Shown here: positions 1 through 5,931 of the stretch, one piece after another
Layout of the letters: each line of letters begins with the position of its first letter
Position numbering within the stretch: the stretch's first letter is position 1
DNA from: CAVHIG01 sp963636105
GTDB lineage: Bacteria; Bacillota; Clostridia; Peptostreptococcales; Anaerovoracaceae
Assembly (NCBI GenBank): GCA_963636105.1
Contig: CAVHIG010000055.1
Span: forward strand, 1 to 11,678
Length of the DNA stretch: 11,678 bases
Direction of reading: 5' to 3'
The notes under the pieces: generated by a model
Told to the model about the DNA's origin: nothing
What the model saw: the letters and a program-made list of their open reading frames with translations, nothing else
The model's database searches: none
Position numbers and translations under genes: made by a program

Positions 1-142
1 GGATAGTGAGTGCATCATCGCTGTAAACAAGAATGATACAGCTCCTATCTTCGAGGTTGCTGACTATGGTATCACAGGAGACCTGTTCAAGGTAGTACCT
101 GAGCTTATCGAATCAATCAAGGCTATAAAGGCTGCAAAATAA
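1..142 (+). CDS. etfA: Electron transfer flavoprotein alpha subunit, C-terminal 46 residues
   Basis: This is the 3' end of a gene that enters from outside the window, in the frame starting at base 2 and ending at TAA 140-142. The visible peptide contains INK-like AVNKNDTAPIFEVADYGI followed by GDLFKVVPEL, which is the conserved FAD-binding C-terminal signature of EtfA. EtfA pairs with EtfB in the cytoplasm and passes electrons between acyl-CoA dehydrogenases and other carriers. In anaerobes the complex with butyryl-CoA dehydrogenase often bifurcates electrons to ferredoxin. Its position directly upstream of a ferredoxin-reducing 2-oxoacid oxidoreductase fits a CoA-thioester fermentation cluster. 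Whether this Etf is of the bifurcating type cannot be judged from this fragment. The family call is firm; the partner dehydrogenase is not visible. Confidence 0.93.
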   Translation, partial: DSECIIAVNKNDTAPIFEVADYGITGDLFKVVPELIESIKAIKAAK

Positions 143-153
143 TTGCTTTGCGG

Positions 154-186
154 ACTGCGAGGCTCACGATTTGCGAGCCTCGCAGT
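154..186 (+). other. Perfect 12-bp hairpin between etfA and porG, no T-tract
   Basis: ACTGCGAGGCTC (154-165) is exactly complementary to GAGCCTCGCAGT (175-186) across a 9-nt loop. It begins 12 bases after the etfA stop. The stem is strong enough for a terminator, but neither strand has a T run after it (plus strand continues TACAAAACAG). It is more likely an mRNA-processing or 3'-end-stabilising stem inside a larger operon, or a partial terminator. No clear promoter is visible between it and the next gene. Confidence 0.75.
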
Positions 187-222
187 TACAAAACAGACTG
201 AAAAAAGAGAGGGAGGATTCAT

Positions 223-765
223 ATGATAGAAGTTCGCTGGCATGGACGCGGAGGCCTCGGAGCTTTCACAGCTGCGCGTCTGCTTGGATGTGCTGCATCA
301 CTTTATGAAGGAAAATACGCTCTTGCATTCCCTTCGTTTGGACCTGAGCGTAGAGGAGCACCGGTATTCGCATTTACGCGTATCGATGAGAAACCGATTA
401 CAGACCGCAGTGAGGTTGTATCCTGTGACTGCGCTGTAGTACTTGATGACACTCTCTTCGGAGATCCCGTTAAAAACGGGCTCAAAGAAGGGGCTACAGT
501 AATAATAAATACGACAAAGGACAAGGCTCAGTTTGAGATTCCGGGAGTAAAGGTAGTGACTATAGATGCTACAGGTCTTGCTCTTGAAATCCTTGGCCGT
601 CCTATCACAAATGTTCCGCTTCTGGCTGCGCTTATGGCAGCTACCGGAATTACAAGTATTGAGGCTGCTGAGGCTGCTATAGATAATCAGCTTGCCCCAA
701 AGATCAGAGAAAAGAACAAAAAACTTTTGAACAGAGCTTATGAGCTTACAAAGGAGGTGCTGTAA
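223..765 (+). CDS. porG: 2-oxoacid:ferredoxin oxidoreductase, gamma subunit (pyruvate type)
   Basis: The 180-residue product is the gamma subunit of a four-subunit 2-oxoacid:ferredoxin oxidoreductase, matching the catalytic gamma domain (POR_N/KorC-like fold). The N-terminus IEVRWHGRGGLGAFTAARLL (residues 2-21) is the glycine-rich signature of the family. A second conserved stretch is FPSFGPERRGAPVFAFTRI (about residues 37-55). The length is usual for a stand-alone gamma subunit (about 180-200). The gamma subunit helps bind CoA and completes the thiamine-diphosphate enzyme that converts a 2-oxo acid, CoA and oxidised ferredoxin to acyl-CoA, CO2 and reduced ferredoxin. GGGAGG at 211-216, six bases from ATG, supports the start. 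The stop codon directly abuts the delta subunit ATG, so translation is probably coupled. Confidence 0.95.
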   Translation: MIEVRWHGRGGLGAFTAARLLGCAASLYEGKYALAFPSFGPERRGAPVFAFTRIDEKPITDRSEVVSCDCAVVLDDTLFGDPVKNGLKEGATVIINTTKDKAQFEIPGVKVVTIDATGLALEILGRPITNVPLLAALMAATGITSIEAAEAAIDNQLAPKIREKNKKLLNRAYELTKEVL

Positions 766-1053
766 ATGGATAGACCTAAAGCATGTCTGGACTTTAAGGT
801 AGAAAAGCTTCCTTTGGGCCCTTCATTTGAGACCGGCCAGCTGCATGAGATCAGCGCCGGCATGAGAACTTTCAGACCGGTTATAGATTCGGCAAAGTGT
901 GTAAAGTGCCTTCGCTGCTTCCTTGTCTGTCCTGATGGGGCTATAGACAAGTCCGGCGAAAAGCTTGAGATAGATTACGACTACTGTAAGGGTTGCGGCG
1001 TGTGCCAGCGCGCATGCAAGCCGGGTGCTATCACCATGACAAAGGAGGAATAA
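766..1053 (+). CDS. porD: 2-oxoacid:ferredoxin oxidoreductase, delta subunit (2[4Fe-4S] ferredoxin-like)
   Basis: A 95-residue protein carrying two classic [4Fe-4S] motifs: Cys45, 48, 51, 55 (CVKCLRCFLVCP) and Cys74, 77, 80, 84 (CKGCGVCQRAC). All eight cysteines are present, so both clusters should form. In POR-type enzymes the delta subunit carries electrons from the proximal cluster of the beta subunit to external ferredoxin. The N-terminal 35-40 residues, which precede the clusters, are the usual delta-subunit extension. Its RBS AAAGGAGG lies inside the end of porG and the two genes touch without overlap. The third base after its stop begins the alpha gene, so the four genes form one translational unit. 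Confidence 0.95.
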   Translation: MDRPKACLDFKVEKLPLGPSFETGQLHEISAGMRTFRPVIDSAKCVKCLRCFLVCPDGAIDKSGEKLEIDYDYCKGCGVCQRACKPGAITMTKEE

Positions 1054-1056
1054 GCA

Positions 1057-2232
1057 ATGAGCGAAAAATTATTTGTCTCCGGCGACGAGGCTGTGGCATT
1101 GGCAGTGCGCCAGGCAAAACCTCAGGTAATCGCCGCATATCCAATCACACCGCAGACAATTGTAGTTGAGCGCCTTTCTGATTTTGTAGAGGATGGCTCT
1201 CTTGAAAGTGAATATCTCTATGTAGAGTCCGAGCACAGTGCAATGTGCGCATGCCTGGGCGCAAGCGCTATAGGCGCACGTGCCTTCACTGCTACATCAA
1301 GCCAGGGACTCCTGTACATGGTAGAAGGTCTGCACTATGCAAGTGGTTCACGTTTTCCAATCGTAATGATGAACGCAAACCGTTCACTGGCTGCACCTTG
1401 GAATATCTACGGTGACCAGAGAGACTCTCTTGCAGAGCTCGAATCCGGTTGGATTCAGCTGTACGCTGAAAATGCGCAGGAAGCCTACGATTCAATCCTT
1501 CAGGCATACAAAATTGCGGAAGATCCTGCAGTAATGCTGCCTGTAATGGTAAATCTGGACGGCTTTGTGCTTACACATACATATGAGCTTGTAAATCTTG
1601 CTCCACAGGATAAGGTAGATGCATACATCCCTTATCAGAAGTTTGAAAACCGTCTTGACCTCGAAGCTCCGAGAGCTACATCCATCACTGCAGGTCCTCT
1701 GTACAACACAGAATTCAGACACCAGCAGCACGAGGCTACTCTCGCTGCAGAGCAGAAGATCAAGGATGCTGACGCTGAATTCGGAAAGGTATTCGGACGC
1801 AGCTACGGCGGTATGGTAGAGAGCTACAAGTGCGATGACGCTGAGGCTATAATCATCACACTGGGAAGCGTAGCAGGTACTACTCGCTGCGTAGTAGACG
1901 CTATGAGAGCGGCGGGCAAGAAGGTAGGCCTTCTCAAGATTCGCTGCATGCGTCCATTCCCTTCAAAGGAAGTAGCCGATATCGTTAAAAATGCAAAGTT
2001 CATAGGCGTTCTTGAAAAAGACATAAGCTTCGGTTTCGAAGGAGTTGTATACACAGACGTATGCTCCGCACTCAAGACTCTGGGCGTAGACGTGCCGGCA
2101 GCGGGCTATGTAGGCGGACTCGGCGGCCGCAGCATTTCCAAGACGGATATCGAAGGCATCTATACCGAGCTGCTCAACGGAAGCGCAAAGGTAGGAGAAG
2201 CAAACTTTGTAAATCTGAGGAGGGATATCTAA
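1057..2232 (+). CDS. porA: 2-oxoacid:ferredoxin oxidoreductase, alpha subunit (pyruvate type)
   Basis: The 391-residue product has the normal alpha-subunit length. Residues 28-34 are YPITPQT; the Thr at position 31 matches the substrate-contacting Thr of pyruvate:ferredoxin oxidoreductases (known from the family, residue mapping inferred). VESEHSA follows at about 57-62, then ATSSQGLLYMVE at 79-90, and NRSLAAPWNIYGDQRD at about 108-123, whose Arg is the likely carboxylate ligand. A C-terminal domain II with ITLGSVAGT and LLKIRCMRPFP is also present. These segments resemble pyruvate-type PorA more than the indolepyruvate or 2-oxoglutarate types, but specificity cannot be proven by eye. The stop codon TAA overlaps the beta start (TAATG), and an AAAGGAGGAA site precedes its own ATG. 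Branched-chain or other 2-oxo acids remain possible substrates. Confidence 0.94.
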   Translation: MSEKLFVSGDEAVALAVRQAKPQVIAAYPITPQTIVVERLSDFVEDGSLESEYLYVESEHSAMCACLGASAIGARAFTATSSQGLLYMVEGLHYASGSRFPIVMMNANRSLAAPWNIYGDQRDSLAELESGWIQLYAENAQEAYDSILQAYKIAEDPAVMLPVMVNLDGFVLTHTYELVNLAPQDKVDAYIPYQKFENRLDLEAPRATSITAGPLYNTEFRHQQHEATLAAEQKIKDADAEFGKVFGRSYGGMVESYKCDDAEAIIITLGSVAGTTRCVVDAMRAAGKKVGLLKIRCMRPFPSKEVADIVKNAKFIGVLEKDISFGFEGVVYTDVCSALKTLGVDVPAAGYVGGLGGRSISKTDIEGIYTELLNGSAKVGEANFVNLRRDI

Positions 2233-3131
2233 TGGCTCTTAACGCAAAAACAATTACAAATAAGGAATATTTTTACGGCCATAAGGCTTGCGGCGGCTGC
2301 GGTGCTGCTCTTGCTATCAGGCTTGCGCTCAAGGTTCTCGGAGAGCGTTCAATAGTAGTTATTCCGCCAAATTGCATGTCTACAGTAGCATTCATCTATC
2401 CTCACATGCCGCTCTACACAAACGGCATGATCCCACCTTTTGCCGGTACGGCGGCTGTAATGAGCGGCATACTTGCGGGGGCAAAGGCACAAGGTCTTGA
2501 GGATTATCATGTAGTAGGCTTTGCAGGTGACGGCGGTACAGCAGATATCGGTCTTCAGTCCCTGTCCGGTATGATCGACAGAAACGACAAGGCTATCTTC
2601 ATCTGCTATGATAATGAAGCATATATGAATACCGGTGTGCAGAAGTCCGGACTCACTCCTTATGGAATGAAGACGACAAATACTCCTTCCGGCAGTCGTA
2701 TCCATGGCAGCCAGTCAAGCAAAAAGCGTATGTTTGAGATCGTCGCTGCGCACGGTATTCCATATGCGGCAACAGCGTCACTCGGCTATCCAGAGGATTA
2801 CCTCGCAAAGGTAGAGAAGGCGATGAATACAAATGGTACATCCTACATCCACGTAATGGCTCCATGTCCTACAGGCTGGGGTACAGCTTCCGATGTAACA
2901 GTAGACATAGGCCGCGAAGCAGTAGATTGCGGACTTTGGTACCTTGCGGAGTACGAAAACGGCAAGTTCTCACTGAACAAGGAGCCGAAGGAATTCACCT
3001 CCGTAGAAGAATATCTGAAGAAGCAGAGCAGATTTACAAACCTCAACGAGGCTGACTTTGCTCGCATCATCGCAGAGCGTGATGAGACTTGGAAGCGCAT
3101 AAGAACTGAATGGCTCAAGAAAGGGGAATAG
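2232..3131 (+). CDS. porB: 2-oxoacid:ferredoxin oxidoreductase, beta subunit (thiamine diphosphate and [4Fe-4S])
   Basis: The start at 2232 (MALNAKTITN) is chosen because GAGGAGGG sits just before it and the ATG overlaps the porA stop by one base; an in-frame upstream ATG at 2061 would lie wholly inside porA. The product has 299 residues. Cys20, Cys23 and Cys48 reproduce the C-x2-C-x24-C proximal cluster spacing of pyruvate:ferredoxin oxidoreductase, and Cys212 in APCPTGW is the fourth ligand. The thiamine-diphosphate motif runs from GDGG (99-102) to DNEAYMNTG (127-135). This subunit holds the active-site cofactor and the first electron acceptor. The gene is followed after only two bases by the dehydratase gene, whose RBS lies inside the porB 3' end. 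Identity is very secure; the natural 2-oxo acid is not. Confidence 0.95.
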   Translation: MALNAKTITNKEYFYGHKACGGCGAALAIRLALKVLGERSIVVIPPNCMSTVAFIYPHMPLYTNGMIPPFAGTAAVMSGILAGAKAQGLEDYHVVGFAGDGGTADIGLQSLSGMIDRNDKAIFICYDNEAYMNTGVQKSGLTPYGMKTTNTPSGSRIHGSQSSKKRMFEIVAAHGIPYAATASLGYPEDYLAKVEKAMNTNGTSYIHVMAPCPTGWGTASDVTVDIGREAVDCGLWYLAEYENGKFSLNKEPKEFTSVEEYLKKQSRFTNLNEADFARIIAERDETWKRIRTEWLKKGE

Positions 3132-3133
3132 TC

Positions 3134-4582
3134 ATGAAAAACGCAAAAGAATACAAGGATAGTCTGCGCGACAGAAATATAAAGGTATATCTTAAGGGCG
3201 AGCTTCTCGACGCAAAGACACTTATTGACCATCCGTTTATCAGAGGACATGTAAATTCGGCTGCTATGACATATGCGCTCGCATGCAATCCTGATTATGA
3301 GGATCTCATGACAGCTACATCGCACCTCACAGGCAAAAAAATCAACCGCTTTACCCACATTCACCAGTCCACTGAGGATCTCGTGAAGAAGGTAAAGATG
3401 CTTAGAATGATTTCACAGAAGACTGGTACATGCTACCAGCGCTGCGTAGGCTTCGACGCTATGAACACGACCTACTCGGTTTCCTATGAAATCGACCAGG
3501 CACACGGCACAAACTATCATGAAAGATTCAAGAAGTTCCTGGAATACGTACAGGAGAATGACATCATGGTTGCAGGAGCTATGACTGACGTAAAGGGCGA
3601 CAGAAGCCTTAGACCGGGTCAGCAGAAGGACCCTGATATGTTTGTACATGTTGTAGAGAAGCGTGAGGACGGTATAATAGTTCGCGGCGCAAAGGCTCAC
3701 ATGACAGGTATGGTAAACAGCCACGAAATGCTCATCATGCCTACAATGGGTATGAAGCCTGAGGAAGCTGAATATGCTGTATGCTGCGCAATCCCTGTAG
3801 ACGCAGAGGGCGTAATCCACATTTTCGGACGCCAGACAAACGACGATCGTAAGTGCGAGGGCGATATCGACCAGGGCAACGCTCAGTTTGGTATCGTAGG
3901 CGGCGAGTGCCTCACAGTACTCGAAAACGTATTTGTACCTTGGGATAGAGTATTTATGTGCGGTGAGACTGAGTTCTCCGGACTTCTTGTAGAGCGTTTT
4001 GCATGCTATCACCGTGCAAATTATGGCGGCTGCAAGGGCGGCGTATCCGACGTAGTAATCGGTGCTGCGGCTCTTATGGCTGATTACAGTGGCTATGGCA
4101 AGGCAAGCCACATAAAGGAAAAGATCAATGAGATGATTCATAAGGCGGAAACTCTCTTTGCATGCTCAATCGCGTGCTCCTGCGAGGGTACAAGAACTCC
4201 GTCCGGCGCTTATTTCGTAGATCCGCTTCTTGCAAACGTAGGAAAGCACAATGTTACTCAGCTTATTTATGAAATCGACAGAATCGCTCAGGATATAGGC
4301 GGAGGAATCACGGCTACAATGCCATCAGAGTCCGACCTGAGAAGTCCTGAAATCGGTCACTATGTAGATAAGTATCTCCGTGGTGTAGATAGCGTGCCGA
4401 CAGAGGATCGTATGCGCGTAGGTCGTCTCATCGAGAACATGACCGGAGGTACAGCGCTTGTAGAATCCATGCATGGCGCAGGCTCACCACAGGCTCAGAA
4501 GGTAATGTACTCAAAGCTTTCTTCACTTGAGCAGAAGAAGAAATTCGCGGCAGCTATCGCAGGTGTAAGCCGCGGCGAATAA
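3134..4582 (+). CDS. abfD: 4-hydroxybutyryl-CoA dehydratase / vinylacetyl-CoA delta-isomerase family protein (AbfD-like)
   Basis: This 482-residue protein belongs to the AbfD branch of the HpaB/acyl-CoA-dehydrogenase-like flavoprotein superfamily. In Clostridium aminobutyricum AbfD uses FAD and a [4Fe-4S] cluster to turn 4-hydroxybutyryl-CoA into crotonyl-CoA by a ketyl-radical route. The cluster ligands known there (Cys99, Cys103, His292, Cys299, quoted from memory) correspond here to Cys100, Cys104, His293 and Cys300. Tyr297, Lys301 and Glu258 match other residues reported as important, all with the same +1 offset. Glu444 in ESMHGAGSP may be the remaining active-site Glu. The cluster-bearing form separates it from the flavin monooxygenase relatives. 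Start 3134 follows AAGGGG with about seven bases spacing; an ATG at 3110 would overlap porB without a better RBS. Neither succinate semialdehyde dehydrogenase nor 4-hydroxybutyrate dehydrogenase is nearby, so the true substrate may differ. An extra cysteine group, C344-x3-C348-x-C350, is visible. Confidence 0.88.
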   Translation: MKNAKEYKDSLRDRNIKVYLKGELLDAKTLIDHPFIRGHVNSAAMTYALACNPDYEDLMTATSHLTGKKINRFTHIHQSTEDLVKKVKMLRMISQKTGTCYQRCVGFDAMNTTYSVSYEIDQAHGTNYHERFKKFLEYVQENDIMVAGAMTDVKGDRSLRPGQQKDPDMFVHVVEKREDGIIVRGAKAHMTGMVNSHEMLIMPTMGMKPEEAEYAVCCAIPVDAEGVIHIFGRQTNDDRKCEGDIDQGNAQFGIVGGECLTVLENVFVPWDRVFMCGETEFSGLLVERFACYHRANYGGCKGGVSDVVIGAAALMADYSGYGKASHIKEKINEMIHKAETLFACSIACSCEGTRTPSGAYFVDPLLANVGKHNVTQLIYEIDRIAQDIGGGITATMPSESDLRSPEIGHYVDKYLRGVDSVPTEDRMRVGRLIENMTGGTALVESMHGAGSPQAQKVMYSKLSSLEQKKKFAAAIAGVSRGE

Positions 4583-4583
4583 T

Positions 4584-4614
4584 TTGAAGACGTGTGCTTG
4601 TAAAAATATATAAT
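4584..4614 (+). promoter_or_regulatory. Possible sigma-A promoter ahead of the aminotransferase gene
   Basis: A perfect TATAAT (4609-4614) lies in an A/T-rich stretch just after the dehydratase stop. TTGAAG (4584-4589) is the best -35 candidate, but the spacer of 19 bp is longer than ideal. A start near 4621 would place the 11-bp hairpin in the 5' leader. The site would let the aminotransferase and CoA-transferase genes be expressed apart from the por genes. Confidence 0.4.
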
Positions 4615-4632
4615 AGAATAATTTTGTCCTCT

Positions 4633-4658
4633 GCTATGCCGCCAATAGGCGGCATAGC
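4633..4658 (+). other. Perfect 11-bp hairpin in the leader of the aminotransferase gene
   Basis: GCTATGCCGCC (4633-4643) pairs exactly with GGCGGCATAGC (4648-4658) around an AATA loop. There is no T-tract on either side, so it is not a typical intrinsic terminator. It ends about ten bases before the RBS AAGGGAAGGAG. It could stabilise the downstream transcript, mark a processing site, or partly block read-through from the dehydratase gene. Confidence 0.7.
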
Positions 4659-4681
4659 ATGTCTAAGGGAAGGAGATAAAT

Positions 4682-5854
4682 ATGGAACTGCGTATTTCTG
4701 AGCTTGCGAAAAAGTATCCTGCTTCGGGTATTCGCAAGATGTTTGACCTGGCAGCCGGTTATGATGATGTAATCGCGCTTACACTCGGTGAGCCGAATTT
4801 CGATACACCGGATTATATAAAGGAAGCTGCAAAGAAGGCACTGGATGAGGGCTACACTCACTACAGCCCGAATGCCGGCCTCGACGTACTGCGCCAGGCA
4901 GTTGCCGCAAAGTACCAGAGCTACTGGGACGGATACAAGGCTGCAAACGTAGTAGTTACGGTAGGAGCGCTTGAGGGTCTGACTCTGACTATGCTTGCGC
5001 TTTTGAACCCGGGAGATGAGATTCTTGTACCGGATCCATGCTTTGCAAATTATTATGGACAGGCGATGATCGCAGGCATGACTGCAAAGCCTGTACCTAC
5101 ATTTGAGGAAAACGGCTTCAATATGACGGCTGCTGATGTTGAAAAGTGCATCACACCGAAGACAAAGGCTATCATCCTGAATTCACCTTGCAACCCTACA
5201 GGTGCTGTAATGAGCAAGGAAGAGGTAGAGGCTGTCGCAAAGATCGTAAAGAAGTACGATTTGTGGGTATTCTCGGATGAGCCGTATGAAGCGCTCGTAT
5301 ATGATGGAGTAACTGCGTATTCAATGGCTCAGGTGGACGAGGTCAGAGATCATGTCGTAGTACTCAACAGCTTCTCAAAGTCATATTCGATGACGGGTTG
5401 GAGAGTAGGATATCTTCTGCTTCCGGATGCCGCGTATACACCGAAGTTTGCGGCATTGCAGGAGGGACTTGTATCCTGTGTATCCAGTTTTTCACAGGTA
5501 GCCTGCGCAGAGGCGCTCAAGAGCACAGAGTGCGTAAAGTCCATGCTTGCTGAGTATACACGCCGCAGAGACATCCTGGTAGACGGAATAAATGCCATCC
5601 CGGGATTCAGCTGCGCAAAACCAAAGGGAAGCTTCTATGCTTTTGTAAATATCAAGGCCTTCGGCAAGAGCTCACAGGAATTTGCGGAGGAACTGATAGC
5701 AGGCGCAAGAGTAATATGCGTACCGGGTACTGCATTTGGCCCAGGGGGAGAGGGCTATCTCAGACTCGTATTTGCAAACTCAGATGAGAATTTGAAGGAA
5801 GCTGTACGCAGAATCGACGCGTATGTACGTAAGGCATATCCTGAAATGAAATAA
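4682..5854 (+). CDS. Class I/II pyridoxal-phosphate aminotransferase (aspartate/aromatic aminotransferase type)
   Basis: The 390-residue length is typical for fold-type I aminotransferases. Lys233 in NSFSKSYSMTGWRVGY is the Schiff-base lysine. Asn171 in NSPCNPTG, Asp199 and Tyr202 in FSDEPYEALVYDG contact the cofactor, and Arg361 in GYLRLVFA is the substrate carboxylate ligand. The enzyme moves an amino group from an amino acid to a 2-oxo acid (usually 2-oxoglutarate) in the cytoplasm. The subfamily is the broad AspC/PatA-like group, so its amino acid cannot be named. A strong RBS, AAGGGAAGGAG, precedes the ATG. Placed between a ferredoxin-dependent 2-oxoacid oxidoreductase and a CoA-transferase, it probably supplies the 2-oxo acid for oxidative decarboxylation. 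That is inference from context. No broken motif is visible. Confidence 0.92.
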   Translation: MELRISELAKKYPASGIRKMFDLAAGYDDVIALTLGEPNFDTPDYIKEAAKKALDEGYTHYSPNAGLDVLRQAVAAKYQSYWDGYKAANVVVTVGALEGLTLTMLALLNPGDEILVPDPCFANYYGQAMIAGMTAKPVPTFEENGFNMTAADVEKCITPKTKAIILNSPCNPTGAVMSKEEVEAVAKIVKKYDLWVFSDEPYEALVYDGVTAYSMAQVDEVRDHVVVLNSFSKSYSMTGWRVGYLLLPDAAYTPKFAALQEGLVSCVSSFSQVACAEALKSTECVKSMLAEYTRRRDILVDGINAIPGFSCAKPKGSFYAFVNIKAFGKSSQEFAEELIAGARVICVPGTAFGPGGEGYLRLVFANSDENLKEAVRRIDAYVRKAYPEMK

Positions 5855-5861
5855 TTGTCTG

Positions 5862-5888
5862 CTCGGGCCTGTATTACAGAGACCCGGG
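5862..5888 (+). promoter_or_regulatory. Candidate GntR operator or hairpin upstream of the CoA-transferase gene
   Basis: The core CTGT-ATT-ACAG (5869-5879) is a perfect 4-3-4 palindrome with the GT-N3-AC centre known for FadR-subfamily GntR operators. The same CTGT-N3-ACAG core occurs at the promoter of the GntR gene in this window (9984-9994). The flanks CTCGGG (5862-5867) and CCCGGG (5883-5888) can also pair, with one G-U, so the element could act as an RNA hairpin. A weak -10-like TATAAA at 5900-5905 lies downstream. Confidence 0.45.
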
Positions 5889-5931
5889 TAGGATAAATGT
5901 ATAAAAATTTGAGCCGATGAAGGGCGGCGGA

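Noticed and set aside
154..186. Rho-independent terminator after etfA
   Set aside because: The stem is excellent but neither strand has a T run, so it is reported only as a hairpin.
1698..1710. CTGT-N5-ACAG inside porA as a third GntR operator
   Set aside because: The half-sites are five rather than three bases apart and it lies within a coding sequence.
2061..2231. N-terminal extension of porB starting at 2061
   Set aside because: The extension is read out of frame through porA, is Arg-rich and unlike any PorB N-terminus. A strong RBS precedes the ATG at 2232.
3413..4141. A 242-codon open frame on the minus strand inside the dehydratase gene
   Set aside because: It lies entirely opposite a full-length conserved enzyme gene, has no recognised domain and no ribosome binding site. 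It is a by-product of the codon use of the real gene.
3134..4582. HpaB-type 4-hydroxyphenylacetate 3-monooxygenase
   Set aside because: The same superfamily, but the four [4Fe-4S] ligands specific to the AbfD branch are present and the setting is anaerobic.
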